A program made the position numbers and the translations under genes. The notes below the pieces were generated by a model. That model searched no databases. It was given only the letters and a program-made list of their open reading frames with translations, and had not been told where the DNA came from. From assembly GCF_020181595.1 (NCBI RefSeq), contig NZ_CP084028.1, forward strand, positions 223,021 to 287,020: a DNA stretch of 64,000 nt, read 5' to 3'. This document shows, piece after piece, positions 1 through 10,605 of this stretch; position 1 is the first letter of the stretch, and every line of letters starts with the position of its first letter. Source of the stretch: [Mycobacterium] vasticus. Lineage in GTDB: Bacteria; Actinomycetota; Actinomycetes; Mycobacteriales; Mycobacteriaceae.

Positions 1-186
1 GAGCAGGCGGCGTTGTCGGCGGCGTGGCAGGGCGATACGGGGATGACGTATCAGGGGTGGCAGGTGCAGTGGAATCAGGCGATGGAGGAGTTGGTTCGGG
101 TGTATCACTCGATGGCTGCCACGCATGAGTCCAACACCATGATGATGAATGCTCGCGACACCGCCGAAGCCGCCAAGTGGGGCTAG
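1..186 (+). CDS. Second EsxH-like WXG100 protein, 5' end outside window
   Basis: This is the last 61 codons of a WXG100 protein, open at the window edge and ending in TAG at 184-186. The sequence shows a W-x-G turn (AAWQGD) and a C-terminus like EsxH. It matches codons 35-95 of the esxH gene at 10803-11090 at 184 of 186 bases; the differences give Gly for Ala and Lys for Arg. EsxH-type proteins are secreted as a heterodimer with an EsxG-type partner, which would be expected just upstream, outside the window. The near-identity means either a recent duplication or gene conversion. M. tuberculosis also has a second EsxG/EsxH-like pair (EsxS/EsxR), but at a distant locus. Confidence 0.9.
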   Translation, partial: EQAALSAAWQGDTGMTYQGWQVQWNQAMEELVRVYHSMAATHESNTMMMNARDTAEAAKWG

Positions 187-234
187 AAGCCTTCGGCGGA
201 TCCGCCGCGTCTGCTGCGGCGTAGGGTCACTGGA

Positions 235-1143
235 ATGCCTGAATTGCGTAGTGAAGGTGACAGTTGGGACATCACCACGAGCGTCGGTTCGACCGCATTG
301 TTCGTGGCCACCGCCCGGGCCCTGGAGGCCCGCAAGCCCGATCCGCTGGTGGTCGATCCCTATGCCGAGGTGTTCTGCCGGGCGGCCGGTGGGGACTGGG
401 CAGCGGTGGTCGAGGGCAACCTGCCTGAACATCAGTTGTTGACCAGTGATTTCGGGGAGCACTTCGTCAATTTCCAGGGTGCGCGCACCCGCTACTTCGA
501 CGACTATTTCCGCCGCGCCGCTGCTGCCGGGGTTCGTCAGGTGGTGATCCTGGCGGCCGGGCTGGACTCGCGCGCCTACCGGCTGGATTGGCCGGACGGG
601 ACGACGATCTTCGAGTTGGACCAGCCTCAGGTGCTGGCTTACAAGAGTTACGTGCTCTCGCAGCGCGGCATCCGGGCCGGCGCGGAGCGCCGGGATGTTG
701 CCGTGGACCTGCGCGAGGACTGGCCGCAGGCGCTTGTGGAAAGTGGCTTCGACCCGGCGCAGCCCTCGGCGTGGATCGTCGAGGGTCTGCTGCTCTATCT
801 GCCGGCCGATGCGCAGGAGCAGCTGTTCGCCGGCATCGACAGCCTGGCTGCGCCCGGTAGTCACGTCGCGGTCGAGGACGGCGCCCCGTTGTCCGACGAG
901 GACTTCGCGGCGGCGGTGAAGGCCGAAGTCGAAGCCGACGACGACAGCCGCACCTTCCACCGGCTGATCTACAACGAGCGCTGCGCTCCCGCCGACGAGT
1001 GGTTCGGCGAACGGGGCTGGACCGCGGTTTCGACACCGCTGGCCGACTACCTGCGGGAACTGGGCCGTCCCGTTCCTGGTCCGGACACCGAGGCTGGACC
1101 GATGATCGCGCGGAACACGCTGGTCAGGGCGGTGAAGAAGTAG
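235..1143 (+). CDS. SAM-dependent methyltransferase, Rv0281 / leucine carboxyl methyltransferase-like family
   Basis: This 302-residue protein belongs to the large mycobacterial family of putative S-adenosylmethionine-dependent methyltransferases (TIGR00027, LCM fold). Visible hallmarks are the start region with [11 protein letters not shown], the [11 protein letters not shown]-binding loop near residues 105-115, the following FELD acidic loop, and the EGLLLYL segment near residue 183. The substrate is unknown. In M. tuberculosis the homologous gene Rv0281 also lies directly before eccA3, so position supports the assignment. The ATG at 235 is the first start consistent with the family N-terminus. 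No functional link to ESX-3 is shown by the sequence. Confidence 0.88.
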   Translation: MPELRSEGDSWDITTSVGSTALFVATARALEARKPDPLVVDPYAEVFCRAAGGDWAAVVEGNLPEHQLLTSDFGEHFVNFQGARTRYFDDYFRRAAAAGVRQVVILAAGLDSRAYRLDWPDGTTIFELDQPQVLAYKSYVLSQRGIRAGAERRDVAVDLREDWPQALVESGFDPAQPSAWIVEGLLLYLPADAQEQLFAGIDSLAAPGSHVAVEDGAPLSDEDFAAAVKAEVEADDDSRTFHRLIYNERCAPADEWFGERGWTAVSTPLADYLRELGRPVPGPDTEAGPMIARNTLVRAVKK

Positions 1144-1153
1144 CCGCGGGCGG

Positions 1154-1184
1154 TTGACGTCGGCCGCCCCCCGTGCGGTAACGT
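1154..1184 (+). promoter_or_regulatory. Candidate promoter upstream of ESX-3
   Basis: A TTGACG hexamer at 1154-1159 is followed after 19 bases by TAACGT at 1179-1184, just before the Zur-like palindrome at 1196. The position suits transcription of the ESX-3 operon with repression by a downstream-bound regulator. The spacing is long and the -10 is poor, so this is tentative. Confidence 0.3.
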
Positions 1185-1195
1185 GCGGGATAACC

Positions 1196-1208
1196 GAAAA
1201 TGATTTTC
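1196..1208 (+). promoter_or_regulatory. Zur (FurB) box-like palindrome
   Basis: The sequence GAAAATGATTTTC is a perfect 13-base palindrome centred on G1202 and closely resembles the core of mycobacterial Zur boxes (TGAAAATCATTTTCA type). Zinc-loaded Zur represses ESX-3 in M. tuberculosis, so a site about 190 bases ahead of eccA3 fits that role. Binding is inferred from sequence similarity only. Confidence 0.7.
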
Positions 1209-1223
1209 AATAAGGAGTTCGGG

Positions 1224-1403
1224 ATGGGCTGGAACGGCGCCGACGCATATGCGGCGGGGCGGAGACCTTATGTGCCGCGGATCGGGGTGGGGCAGCCCAC
1301 TTCCCGGACATCCCCCTCGATCTCGACAGTTAGCTTATGCAATGCTAACTTCAGCCGAGTTAGCTTAGGCAACACTAGCCATGAAGGGGCGAGCCACGCA
1401 TGA
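1224..1403 (+). CDS. Possible small leader ORF coupled to eccA3 (59 aa)
   Basis: An ORF opens at ATG 1224, six to ten bases after a GGAG ribosome-binding sequence at 1215-1218, and ends in TGA at 1401-1403. It overlaps the eccA3 start by four bases (ATGA), the arrangement seen at most junctions of this operon. It encodes MGWNGADAYAAGRRPYV and then a Ser/Thr-rich tail. I recognise no family. The second half contains both IdeR-like boxes, so the reading frame may be incidental there. It could be a leader peptide that couples translation to eccA3 under Zur control, or a chance frame in high-GC DNA. Confidence 0.3.
   Translation: MGWNGADAYAAGRRPYVPRIGVGQPTSRTSPSISTVSLCNANFSRVSLGNTSHEGASHA
1330..1378 (+). 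promoter_or_regulatory. Two tandem IdeR (iron box)-like sites before eccA3
   Basis: Two 19-base sites at 1330-1348 and 1360-1378 each match the mycobacterial IdeR consensus TTAGGTTAGGCTAACCTAA at 14 of 19 positions. Both begin TTAGCTTA. They lie 30 bases apart, about three helical turns, and the second ends 21 bases before the eccA3 ATG. IdeR represses ESX-3 when iron is plentiful in M. tuberculosis and M. smegmatis, which fits the role of ESX-3 in mycobactin-dependent iron uptake. The sites are degenerate, and function is inferred. Confidence 0.65.
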
Positions 1404-3244
1404 AGAACGGAGATGCGGCTCTGCTCACCCAGCAGCCCAAGGTGGACCTCCGGGTGGACGAGGAGACCCTCAGCCGGTTCGCGACCTGCTGCCGTGCCCT
1501 GGGCATCCCGGTCTACCAGCGGCAACGTCCCGCTGACCTGGTCGCCGCGCGCGCCGGGTTCGCCGCACTGACCCGCGTCGCGCACGAGCAGTGCGACGTC
1601 TGGACCGGCCTGGCCGCCGCGGGCGACCAGTCGCCGCGGGTGCTGGCTGCGGTATCGCAGACCGCCGCCGGAGCCGGTGCGCTGCAGCGGCGCCTGGACC
1701 TGCCGGCCGGCGCACTCGGCTTCCACTACGACACCGGGCTGTACCTGAAGCTGCGGGCCACCGAGGCCGACGACTTCCACCTGGCCCACGCCGCCCAGCT
1801 GGCGATGGCCGGCCGCTGCGCCGAGGCCAACGAGCTGGTGGCCGCCATCACCGAGCGGCGTCCGGGCTTCAACGACGCCCTCTGGCTGGCGATCGTGGTG
1901 AACCACCACGCCGGACGCTGGTCGGACATGGTCAAGCTGCTGACACCGATCGTCAACGACCCCGACCGCGATGAGCTGTTCACCCACGCCGCCAAGATCG
2001 CGCTGGGCATCGCCCTGGCCCGGCTGGGCATGTACGCGCCGGCACTGTCCTATCTGGAGGAGCCCGACGGCCCCGTCGCCGTCGCCGCCACCGACGGGGC
2101 CCTGGTCAAGGGACTGATCCTGCGGGCGCAGGGCGACGACGAGACGGCCGAGGAGGTGCTGCAGGACCTCTATGCCGCCAACCCGGAGAACGCGCAGGTC
2201 GAGCACGCCCTGCTGGACCACAGTTTCGGTATCGTCACCACCACCGCGGCCCGCATCGAGGCGCGGACCGACCCGTGGGACCCCGAAACCGAGCCCAGTG
2301 CCGAGGACTTCGTCGACCCGTCGGCCCACGAGCGCAAAGCCGAGCTGCTGGCCGAGGCCGAACGCGAACTTGGCGAGTTCATCGGCCTGTCCGAGGTCAA
2401 GAACCAGGTGCAGCGCCTCAAGAGCTCGGTCGCCATGGAGGTGGTGCGTAAGCAGCACGGCCTGGCCGTCGGACAGCGTACCCACCACCTCGTCTTCGCC
2501 GGGCCGCCCGGAACCGGTAAGACCACCATCGCCCGCGTGGTCGCCAAGATCTATTGCGGCCTGGGGCTTTTGAAGAAAGAGAACATCAAAGAGGTGCACC
2601 GTGCCGACCTGATCGGTCAGCACATCGGCGAGACAGAGGCCAAGACCAACGCGATCATCGACAGCGCGCTGGACGGCGTGCTGTTCCTCGACGAGGCCTA
2701 CGCCCTGGTGGCCACCGGAGCCAAGAACGACTTCGGTCTGGTCGCCATCGACACCCTGCTGGCGCGCATGGAGAACGACCGTGACCGGCTGGTGGTGATC
2801 GTCGCCGGTTACCGCGCCGACCTGGACCGGTTGCTGGACACCAACGAAGGTCTGCGGTCGCGCTTCACCCGCAACATCGACTTCCCGTCGTACCAGCCGC
2901 CGGAGCTGGTCGAGATCGCCCACAAGATGGCCGAGCAGCGCGACAGCCGTTTCGAGCAGGCGGCGCTCAACGAGATGGAGACGCTGTTCGGCACCCTGGC
3001 CGCGGCATCGAGCCCGGACGCCAACGGCGTGGACCGGCGCAGCCTCGACATCGCCGGCAACGGCCGTTTCGTGCGAAACCTGGTCGAACGCTCCGAGGAG
3101 GAGCGCGAATTCCGGCTCGACCATTCCGAACAGTCCGGCACCGGGGTGTTCACCGATGACGAACTCATGACCATCACCACCGACGACGTACGCAACTCGG
3201 TGACGCCGCTGCTTCGCGGCCTTGGCCTGGAGGAGAAGGCGTGA
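1400..3244 (+). CDS. eccA3: ESX-3 cytosolic AAA+ ATPase EccA3
   Basis: EccA3 (614 aa) is the cytosolic AAA+ ATPase of the ESX-3 secretion system, thought to act on PE/PPE substrates and their EspG chaperone. The N-terminal 300 residues are helical and TPR-like. The C-terminal CbbX-type ATPase domain has a Walker A motif GPPGTGKT at residues 368-375 and a Walker B LFLDEA near 428-433. The length is close to the M. tuberculosis protein (about 631). It is the first gene of an operon in which most junctions overlap by four bases. It lies directly downstream of Zur-like and IdeR-like boxes, so zinc and iron control is likely. Confidence 0.96.
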   Translation: MKNGDAALLTQQPKVDLRVDEETLSRFATCCRALGIPVYQRQRPADLVAARAGFAALTRVAHEQCDVWTGLAAAGDQSPRVLAAVSQTAAGAGALQRRLDLPAGALGFHYDTGLYLKLRATEADDFHLAHAAQLAMAGRCAEANELVAAITERRPGFNDALWLAIVVNHHAGRWSDMVKLLTPIVNDPDRDELFTHAAKIALGIALARLGMYAPALSYLEEPDGPVAVAATDGALVKGLILRAQGDDETAEEVLQDLYAANPENAQVEHALLDHSFGIVTTTAARIEARTDPWDPETEPSAEDFVDPSAHERKAELLAEAERELGEFIGLSEVKNQVQRLKSSVAMEVVRKQHGLAVGQRTHHLVFAGPPGTGKTTIARVVAKIYCGLGLLKKENIKEVHRADLIGQHIGETEAKTNAIIDSALDGVLFLDEAYALVATGAKNDFGLVAIDTLLARMENDRDRLVVIVAGYRADLDRLLDTNEGLRSRFTRNIDFPSYQPPELVEIAHKMAEQRDSRFEQAALNEMETLFGTLAAASSPDANGVDRRSLDIAGNGRFVRNLVERSEEEREFRLDHSEQSGTGVFTDDELMTITTDDVRNSVTPLLRGLGLEEKA

Positions 3245-4839
3245 GCGCCGCCCAGCAAGATCGCGGTGATGACGACCGCCGGTCGTTCACCTCGCGCACC
3301 CCGGTCAACGAGAACCCCGACCGGGTCGAATACCGCCGCGGGTTCGTCACCAAGCACCAGGTCAGTGGTTGGCGATTCGTGATGCGGCGCATCGCATCCG
3401 GTGTGGCACTGCACGACACCCGGATGCTGGTGGAGCCGCTGCGCGCCCAGACGCGGGCCGTGCTGATGGGCCTGCTGGTGCTGGCCACCGTGGCCGGCGG
3501 CTGCTTCGTGTTCACCCTGATCTGGCCCAACAGTGCCGCGGGCAATGACCCGGTGCTCTCCGACCGGTCCACCTCGGCGCTGTATGTCCGGGTCGGCGAA
3601 CAGCTGCACCCGGTGTTGAACCTGACTTCCGCCCGACTGATCGTCGGCCGGCCGGTCAACCCGACCGCGGTGCGCAGCACTGCGCTGGACAAGTTTGCGC
3701 GCGGCAACCTGATCGGCATTCCCGGTGCCCCGGAACGCATGGTGCAGTCCGATGCCCGCGACGCGGACTGGACGGCGTGCGATTCGGTGGCCGGTTCGGA
3801 CGCCGGGGTGACGGTGATCGCCGGACCGCTGGCCGCCGGCGGATCCAAGGCCGCGGCGCTGGGCGCCGAGCAGGTCGTGCTGGCCGACAACGGTTCCGGT
3901 GCCTGGCTGCTGTGGGAGGGCAAGCGCAGCCGCATCGATCTGGCCGACCACGCGATCACCGGAGCGCTCGGGCTCGGTGAGCGGGGTTCGGCTGTGCCCA
4001 AACCACGTTCGATCTCGATCGGTCTGTTCAACATGATCCCGGAGGCTCCCGCGCTGACCGCGCCGGTGATCCAGGACGCTGGCAGCCAGCCGTCGTTCGA
4101 GCTGCCGTCCGCCGCGCCGGTGGGTGCGGTGGTGGCCGCGCACACCCTCGACGGTGACACGGGACTGCGCTACTACGCGGTCCTGCCGGACGGCCTGCAG
4201 CCCATCTCCGGTGTGCTGGCGGCGGTGCTGCGCAACACCGACTCCTATGGGCTGGGGCGCCCGCCGGTGCTGGGCGCCGATGACATTGCGCGCCTGCCGG
4301 TTTCGCGGGCACTGGACACCTCGCGCTTCCCGGAGAAGCCGGTCAGCGTCGTCGACTCGCTGTCCAACCCGCTCACCTGCGCGCACTGGAACAAAGACGC
4401 CGGGGCCAGCACGGGTTCGCTGACCCTGATGTCGGGTTCCTCGCTTCCGACGCGTGACGGTGTTCGCACCCTCGATCTGGTCGGTGCCGGGGTGGGCGGG
4501 ACGGCCGCTCGGGTCGCCCTGAACCCGGGCACGGGGTATTTCGTCCAGAGCGTCAGCTCCGATCCGGCGGCCACTCCGGCTGCGGGACCGATGTTCTGGA
4601 TCTCCGACACCGGTGTGCGCTACGGCGTGAACACCGAAGACGGTGACGCGGTGGCGGCGCTGGGTCTGAGCGAGCCGGCTTTGACGATTCCGTGGTCGGT
4701 GTTGTCGCAGTTCGCCTTGGGGCCGACACTGTCGCGATCCGATGCGTTGTTGGCACATGACGGGTTGGCGCCGGATCCACGGCCGGGCCGCCGCGCGTCC
4801 GCCGAGTTGGGTGCTGTGAGCGGGGGAGGGGCTCGATGA
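3241..4839 (+). CDS. eccB3: ESX-3 membrane component EccB3
   Basis: EccB3 (532 aa) is a core subunit of the ESX-3 inner-membrane complex with a large periplasmic domain. The sequence shows a cytosolic N-terminus with the family motif [14 protein letters not shown] (near residue 37), one transmembrane helix at about residues 75-96, then roughly 430 extracytoplasmic residues that include the paired Cys residues of the family. The GTG start at 3241 overlaps the eccA3 stop by four bases. The length agrees with M. tuberculosis EccB3 (about 538). Nothing in the sequence looks broken. Confidence 0.96.
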   Translation: MSAAQQDRGDDDRRSFTSRTPVNENPDRVEYRRGFVTKHQVSGWRFVMRRIASGVALHDTRMLVEPLRAQTRAVLMGLLVLATVAGGCFVFTLIWPNSAAGNDPVLSDRSTSALYVRVGEQLHPVLNLTSARLIVGRPVNPTAVRSTALDKFARGNLIGIPGAPERMVQSDARDADWTACDSVAGSDAGVTVIAGPLAAGGSKAAALGAEQVVLADNGSGAWLLWEGKRSRIDLADHAITGALGLGERGSAVPKPRSISIGLFNMIPEAPALTAPVIQDAGSQPSFELPSAAPVGAVVAAHTLDGDTGLRYYAVLPDGLQPISGVLAAVLRNTDSYGLGRPPVLGADDIARLPVSRALDTSRFPEKPVSVVDSLSNPLTCAHWNKDAGASTGSLTLMSGSSLPTRDGVRTLDLVGAGVGGTAARVALNPGTGYFVQSVSSDPAATPAAGPMFWISDTGVRYGVNTEDGDAVAALGLSEPALTIPWSVLSQFALGPTLSRSDALLAHDGLAPDPRPGRRASAELGAVSGGGAR

Positions 4840-7800
4840 GCCGTTTGATTTTCGAGGCCCGGCGTCGGGTTCCGGTTCCGCCGGTTGACAAGGGCGCCAT
4901 CACCATTGAGCCGCCGCCGGAATTGCCGCGGGTGGTCCCGGCGTCGTTCCTGCAGCGCGCGTTGCCGGTGGTGATCGTCATCCTGATCGTGGGCATGGTG
5001 ATCGCGATGGTGGCCACCGGGATGCGGTTGATCTCCCCGGTGATGCTGTTCTTCCCGTTCGCGTTGCTGGTGGCGGCGGCGGGCATCTATCGCGGTGGGG
5101 ACAAGAAGGCCCGCACCGTGGAGGTCGATGCCGAGCGTGCGGATTACCTGCGGTACCTGTCGGTGGTTCGGGACAACATCCGGGGTTCGGCGGCCAAGCA
5201 GCGTGCGGCGGCGGAGTGGTCGCATCCGGATCCCGTTGATCTGGTGGCGGTTCCGGGATCGCGTCGGCAGTGGGAGCGCGACCCGCACGACGACGACTTC
5301 CTGGTGGTGCGCACCGGTCGGCACGCGGTGCCGCTGGCCAGCGCGGTGCGGGTGACCGACACCGCTGACGAGATCGATCTGGAGCCGGTGTCGCACAGTG
5401 CCTTACGCGGCCTGCTCGACACCCAGCGCACCGTGCGCGACGTGCCGGTGGGCCTGGATCTGACGAAGATGTCGCGAGTCACCGTGCTCTCGGATGGGGA
5501 AGCCGGCGGCATCGACGATGTGCGCACCGCCGTGCGGGCATGGATCGCTCAGGCCGTGACCTGGCATGACCCGACCATGCTCGGGGTGGCGGTGGCTTCG
5601 ACCGATCTCGAGTCGCCGTCCTGGTCGTGGCTGAAGTGGTTGCCGCACGTCGACATCGCCGGTGCCGTCGACGGTGTGGGCCCCGCCCGCTACCTGGCAT
5701 CCAGCGCTGAAGAACTCGCCCTGCTGTTGGCTCCGGTGTTGGCGGAGCGCCCGGCGTTCACCGGCGAGGCGGGCGAGGTCGCCCGCCATCTGCTGGTGAT
5801 CATCGACGACCCCGACTTCGACCTGGCCGCGTCATCGCTGGGTGTACCGCGAGCCGGGGTGACCGTCGTGCAGCGCGGCGCGGTGGCACCCAACCGTGAG
5901 CAGTACTCCGACCCCGAGCGGCCGACTCTGCGGCTGACTCCGGGCGGTCGCTCGATCGACCGCTGGCAGACCGGTGGTTGGCAACGCTGGGTCGACGACG
6001 CCGACCGCTTCGGCACCGACGAAGCCGCCCACCTGGGCCGGCGGCTGTCGCGCTGGGACTCCAACCCCACGCACGCCGGACTGCGCTCGGCCGGCACGCG
6101 CGGCGCCACCTTCACCACCATGCTGGGCATCCCCGACGCCTCCCGCCTCGACGTGCCCGCACTGTGGGCGCCGCGCAACCGCGATGAGGAGCTGCGGGTT
6201 CCGATCGGTGTGACCGCCACCGGCGAGCCACTGATCTTCGACCTCAAGGACGAGGCCGAGGGCGGGATGGGCCCGCACGGGTTGATGATCGGCATGACCG
6301 GCTCGGGTAAGTCGCAGACCCTGATGTCGATCCTGCTGTCGCTGCTGACCACCCACTCGGCGGACCGGCTGATCGTGATCTACGCCGACTTCAAGGGTGA
6401 GGCCGGCGCCGACATCTTCCGGCACTTCCCGCAGGTGGTCGCGGTGATCTCGAACATGGCCGAGAAGAAGTCGCTGGCCGACCGGTTCGCCGACACCCTG
6501 CGCGGTGAGGTGGCCCGCCGTGAGCTGCTGCTGCGCGAGGCCGGCCGACGAGTGCAGGGCAGTGCCTTCAACTCGGTGACCGAATACGAGGCCGCGATCG
6601 CCGCCGGACATGACCTGGCGCCGATCCCGACGCTGTTCATTGTCGCCGACGAGTTCACCTTGATGCTCGCCGACCACCCGGAGTACGCGGAGCTGTTCGA
6701 CTACGTCGCCCGCAAGGGACGTTCGTTCCGTATCCACATCCTGTTCGCGTCGCAGACCCTCGACGTCGGCAAGATCAAGGACATCGACAAGAACACCTCC
6801 TACCGGATCGGTCTGAAGGTGGCCTCCCCCAGCGTTTCTCGGCAGATCATCGGAGTCGAGGACGCCTATCACATTGAATCCGGCAAGGAGCACAAGGGCG
6901 AGGGCTTCCTGGTTCCCGCCCCGGGTGCGGCGCCCATCAAGTTCCGCAGCACCTACGTCGACGGCATCTATGACCCGCCGCGGGCAGCCAAAGCGGTGGT
7001 GATGCACGCGATTCCAGAACCCCGATTGTTCACCGCGGGTCTGGTCGACTCCGGTGGCGACACCACCACGATCGTCGTCGAGCCTGACGATGAGGTGCTG
7101 GGTCCGCCGCGCAAGCTGATCGCCACCATCGGAGATCAGTTGGCCAATTACGGCCCGCAGGCGCCCGAGCTGTGGCTGCCCCCGCTCGACGACGCGATTC
7201 CGCTGGCCGTCACCTTGGCCGGTGCCGGGATCGGGGAGCGGCAGCTGCGGTGGCCGATGGGTGAGATCGACAAGCCGTTCGACATGCGCCGCGACCCGCT
7301 GGTGTTCGACGCGCGTTCGGCCAGCGGCAACATGCTGATTCATGGTGGGCCGAAGTCCGGGAAAACCACTGCGCTGCAGACATTCATCATGTCGGCGGCC
7401 AACCTGCACTCGCCGCGCGAGGTGTCCTTCTACTGCCTGGACTACGGCGGCGGACAGCTGCGGGCCCTGGAAGACCTGGCGCATGTGGGCAGCGTTGCCT
7501 CCGGTCTGGAACCGGAGCGGATCCGCCGCACGTTCGGTGAACTCGAGCAGTTGCTCACCGCACGTCAGCAGCGGGAGGCGTTCCGCGACGGCAGCATCGG
7601 CTCGCTCAACGACGGCTACGGCGAGGTATTCCTGGTCATCGATAACCTGTATGCGTTCAGCCGGGACAACACCGACCAGTTCAACACCCGAAACCCGTTG
7701 CTGGCCAAGGTGACCGAGCTTGTCAACGTGGGCCTGGCCTATGGCATCCACGTGATCGTCACCACCCCGAGCTGGCTGGAGGTGCCGCTGGCGATGCGCG

Positions 7801-8804
7801 ACGGCCTCGGCCTGCGTCTGGAGCTCAAGCTGCACGACGCCCGGGACAGCAATGTCCGGGTGGCCGGGGCGTTGACCCGGCCGGCCGAGGCGGTACCGGC
7901 CAACCAACCGGGCCGGGGCCTGACGATGGCCGCCGAGCACTTCCTGATCGCCCAGCCCGATCTGGAACAGATCGCCGAGATCAACGCCCGCCACCCCGGC
8001 CTGGCCGCACCGCCGGTGCGACTGCTGCCGACCAACCTCGCACCCGAAGAGGCCGGCGTCCTGTACCCGGCACCCGAGCACGTGGTCATCGGGGTACGCG
8101 AAGAGGACCTGGCACCGGTCGAGGTCGACTTCACCGCCAACCCGCTGCTGATGGTGTTGGGCGACAGCAAGTCCGGCAAGACGACCCTGCTGCGGCATCT
8201 GATCCGTACGGTGCGGGAGAACAGCACCGCCGAACAGGTGGCGTTCACCGTGCTGGATCGCCGGCTGCATCTGGTCGACGAACCCCTGTTCGCCGACAAC
8301 GAGTACACCGCCAACGTCGATCGGGTCATCCCGGCGATGCAGGGGCTGTCCGCGCTGATCGGCTCCCGCCGGCCGCCGGCCGGGCTCTCGGCCGCGGATC
8401 TGGCCGGGTGGACCTACGAGGGTCACACCCACTACCTGATCATCGATGACGTCGACGCCATCCCGGACTCCCCGGCATTGAGCGGCCCGTATGCGGGGCA
8501 GCGGCCGTGGACCAATCTGATCGGGCTGCTGTCCCAAGCCGGTGACCTCGGACTGCGGGTGATCGTCACCGGACGGGCCACCGGCTCGGCACACGCGTTG
8601 ATGACCAACCCGTTGCTGCGCCGTCTCAACGACCTGCAGGCCACCACCCTGATGCTGTCGGGCAACCCGGCGGACAGCGGCAAGATCCGCGGCCAGCGGT
8701 TCGGCCGGCTGCCCGCGGGCCGGGCGATGCTGCTCGCCGACAGCGACGAACCCACCTATCTCCAGCTGGTCAACCCGTTGTTCAGCGAGAGTCTGACGCG
8801 CTGA
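4836..8804 (+). CDS. eccC3: ESX-3 FtsK/SpoIIIE-type ATPase EccC3
   Basis: EccC3 (1322 aa) is the motor of the ESX-3 complex and recognises substrates such as EsxG/EsxH. Two transmembrane helices lie at about residues 46-90. Three FtsK/SpoIIIE ATPase domains follow, with Walker A motifs at residues 486-493 (GMTGSGKS), 837-844 (GGPKSGKT) and 1109-1116 (GDSKSGKT). All three P-loops keep their Lys. EccC3 is a single polypeptide, unlike the split EccCa1/EccCb1 of ESX-1. The ATG overlaps the eccB3 stop by four bases. Size and architecture match the family (about 1330 aa). Confidence 0.97.
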   Translation: MSRLIFEARRRVPVPPVDKGAITIEPPPELPRVVPASFLQRALPVVIVILIVGMVIAMVATGMRLISPVMLFFPFALLVAAAGIYRGGDKKARTVEVDAERADYLRYLSVVRDNIRGSAAKQRAAAEWSHPDPVDLVAVPGSRRQWERDPHDDDFLVVRTGRHAVPLASAVRVTDTADEIDLEPVSHSALRGLLDTQRTVRDVPVGLDLTKMSRVTVLSDGEAGGIDDVRTAVRAWIAQAVTWHDPTMLGVAVASTDLESPSWSWLKWLPHVDIAGAVDGVGPARYLASSAEELALLLAPVLAERPAFTGEAGEVARHLLVIIDDPDFDLAASSLGVPRAGVTVVQRGAVAPNREQYSDPERPTLRLTPGGRSIDRWQTGGWQRWVDDADRFGTDEAAHLGRRLSRWDSNPTHAGLRSAGTRGATFTTMLGIPDASRLDVPALWAPRNRDEELRVPIGVTATGEPLIFDLKDEAEGGMGPHGLMIGMTGSGKSQTLMSILLSLLTTHSADRLIVIYADFKGEAGADIFRHFPQVVAVISNMAEKKSLADRFADTLRGEVARRELLLREAGRRVQGSAFNSVTEYEAAIAAGHDLAPIPTLFIVADEFTLMLADHPEYAELFDYVARKGRSFRIHILFASQTLDVGKIKDIDKNTSYRIGLKVASPSVSRQIIGVEDAYHIESGKEHKGEGFLVPAPGAAPIKFRSTYVDGIYDPPRAAKAVVMHAIPEPRLFTAGLVDSGGDTTTIVVEPDDEVLGPPRKLIATIGDQLANYGPQAPELWLPPLDDAIPLAVTLAGAGIGERQLRWPMGEIDKPFDMRRDPLVFDARSASGNMLIHGGPKSGKTTALQTFIMSAANLHSPREVSFYCLDYGGGQLRALEDLAHVGSVASGLEPERIRRTFGELEQLLTARQQREAFRDGSIGSLNDGYGEVFLVIDNLYAFSRDNTDQFNTRNPLLAKVTELVNVGLAYGIHVIVTTPSWLEVPLAMRDGLGLRLELKLHDARDSNVRVAGALTRPAEAVPANQPGRGLTMAAEHFLIAQPDLEQIAEINARHPGLAAPPVRLLPTNLAPEEAGVLYPAPEHVVIGVREEDLAPVEVDFTANPLLMVLGDSKSGKTTLLRHLIRTVRENSTAEQVAFTVLDRRLHLVDEPLFADNEYTANVDRVIPAMQGLSALIGSRRPPAGLSAADLAGWTYEGHTHYLIIDDVDAIPDSPALSGPYAGQRPWTNLIGLLSQAGDLGLRVIVTGRATGSAHALMTNPLLRRLNDLQATTLMLSGNPADSGKIRGQRFGRLPAGRAMLLADSDEPTYLQLVNPLFSESLTR

Positions 8805-8835
8805 TGGAAATCGAAGTGCGAGAGGAGAAACTGTC

Positions 8836-9147
8836 ATGACGCTTCAAGTGGTTCCGGAAGGTCTGGCTGCGGCCAGTGCAGCGGTCGAGGCATTGACCGC
8901 TCGGCTGGCGGCCGCCCAGGCCAGCGCTGCCCCGCTGATCACCGCGGTGGTTCCGCCGGCGGCCGACCCGGTGTCGCTGCAGACCGCCGCTGGTTTCAGC
9001 GCGCAGGGCAGCGAGCACGCGGCGGTGGCCGCCCAGGGAGCCACCGAACTCGGCCGCGCCGGTGTCGGTGTCGGTGAGTCCGGTGTGAGTTATGCCGCGG
9101 GCGACGCCGCGGCCGCAACGACATACCTGGGTGGCGGACGCGCCTGA
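8836..9147 (+). CDS. PE-family protein, PE5-like ESX-3 substrate
   Basis: This 103-residue PE protein is the short, domain-only type. Pro-Glu sits at residues 7-8, and the helical hairpin ends with YAAGD, which fits the YxxxD/E type VII export signal. It is expected to pair with the PPE protein encoded immediately downstream and to leave the cell through ESX-3 with the help of EspG3. A GAGAGGAG ribosome-binding sequence lies 7-14 bases before the ATG. Position matches PE5 (Rv0285) of M. tuberculosis. Confidence 0.93.
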   Translation: MTLQVVPEGLAAASAAVEALTARLAAAQASAAPLITAVVPPAADPVSLQTAAGFSAQGSEHAAVAAQGATELGRAGVGVGESGVSYAAGDAAAATTYLGGGRA

Positions 9148-10583
9148 TGATTGCGTCCCCGGTCTGGATCGCCTCCCCTCCGGAGGTGCATTCAGCATTG
9201 CTGAGCAGCGGCCCGGGACCGGGTCCGCTGTTGTCGGCTGCCGGGATGTGGAATGCACTGAGCGTCGAATACGCCTCGGTGGCAGACGAACTCACCGCTC
9301 TGCTCGGTGCGGTGCAGGCCGGCGCGTGGCAGGGCCCCAGTGCCGAGCAGTACCTGGCCGCGCACGTGCCCTACCTGACCTGGCTGGGTAAGGCCAGCGC
9401 GGACAGCGCCGGAGTGGCGGCGCAGCATGAAGTAGCAGCGTCGGCCTACGCCAGCGCATTGGCGACCATGCCGACGATGGCCGAGTTGGCGGCCAATCAC
9501 ATGACGCACGGGGTGTTGGTCGCCACCAATTTCTTTGGCATCAACATGATTCCGATCGCGCTCAACGAAGCCGACTATGTCCGGATGTGGATTCAGGCGG
9601 CCACCACCATGGGCACTTACCACGCGGTCTCCGGTGCGGCGCTGGCGTCGGCGCCCCGCACGGTGGCAGCACCGCCGGTGGTCAAGTCCGATTCCGCGAT
9701 GTCGGCGGATGCCAGCTCGGGCGGCGGCGACTTCTTCACCCAGCTGTTCGACCAGATCGGACGGCTGCTCGCCGACCCGGCCGGGGTGATCCGGGAGATT
9801 ATGAGCGGCGGCCCTGCTGCGCTGGTCACCTGGTTCCCGCTGCTGTTCTTCGTCGCCTACGAGGCGTTCTTCATTCCGTTCGGCACCACGTTCTGGAGTG
9901 TGATGCTGGCGGCCCCAGCCTTTTTGCCGCTCATTCTCGGTCTGGCGCTGAGCCAGCTGACCGTCCCCGAGGAGCTCGGTGCCGAGGCGCCTGCCGAGGA
10001 GCCGATGCTTCCGGTGGCCGGCCCGTCGGCCGATCGGCCGATCGCGGCCGTGGCGGGATTCGGGCCCGGGATCTCCACGCCGGGTGCGCCGGGTGTGCCT
10101 GCGGCGCCGGCCACCACGGCGGCGGCGCCGCCGGCTCCGGCTCCCGGAGTGATGGGCTTCGGATACCTGGTGGGCGGCACCGACCCGGGAACCGGACTGG
10201 GGCCCACTCTCACCGAGGGCGACAAGGCGTATGCGCCGGCCGCGCGGGTACCTGCGGCCGCGGCGGGCGTGACAGCGTCGGTTCGCGACAAGGCCCGGGC
10301 ACGCCGCCGCCGTCGTGCCGTATTGCACGACCACGCAGACGAATTCATGGACATGGACATGGGTCCGGGTCCCGACGCCGTGCCCGCGATGGCGGGCTCG
10401 GGTCGTGGCGCCGGACCGCTCGGGTTCACCGGGACCGTCGGCAGGCGCAGCACTGCGTCCGGGCTGGCGACGCTGACCGGCGACGGGTTCGGCGGTGGGC
10501 CCAGCCTGCCGATGCTGCCCGACAGCTGGAACGACAACGATCTTGCCGACTCCGCGGTGGAGCCGGAATCGGAACCGAAGTAG
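9147..10583 (+). CDS. PPE-family protein, PPE4-like ESX-3 substrate
   Basis: This 478-residue protein has the Pro-Pro-Glu signature at residues 11-13 and a PPE domain over about the first 180 residues. Two hydrophobic segments follow at about 230-275, then an Ala/Pro/Gly-rich low-complexity region and an acidic C-terminus. The start codon overlaps the PE stop by one base, which supports co-production of a PE/PPE pair. It corresponds to PPE4 (Rv0286, about 513 aa), which in M. tuberculosis is linked to mycobactin-mediated iron acquisition. An Arg-rich stretch (ARRRRRAVL) lies near residue 385. Function here is inferred from position and family. Confidence 0.93.
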   Translation: MIASPVWIASPPEVHSALLSSGPGPGPLLSAAGMWNALSVEYASVADELTALLGAVQAGAWQGPSAEQYLAAHVPYLTWLGKASADSAGVAAQHEVAASAYASALATMPTMAELAANHMTHGVLVATNFFGINMIPIALNEADYVRMWIQAATTMGTYHAVSGAALASAPRTVAAPPVVKSDSAMSADASSGGGDFFTQLFDQIGRLLADPAGVIREIMSGGPAALVTWFPLLFFVAYEAFFIPFGTTFWSVMLAAPAFLPLILGLALSQLTVPEELGAEAPAEEPMLPVAGPSADRPIAAVAGFGPGISTPGAPGVPAAPATTAAAPPAPAPGVMGFGYLVGGTDPGTGLGPTLTEGDKAYAPAARVPAAAAGVTASVRDKARARRRRRAVLHDHADEFMDMDMGPGPDAVPAMAGSGRGAGPLGFTGTVGRRSTASGLATLTGDGFGGGPSLPMLPDSWNDNDLADSAVEPESEPK

Positions 10584-10605
10584 TACAAGAGAAAGGAGTG
10601 CGGGG

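Noticed and set aside
1268..4758. Long minus-strand frames opposite eccA3 and eccB3
   Set aside because: They are antisense shadows; the plus-strand genes have P-loop motifs and conserved order.
5832..8837. Open minus-strand frame of about 1000 codons
   Set aside because: It is antisense to eccC3 and follows from high GC at third codon positions. The product is Gly/Gln/His-rich without any recognised domain.
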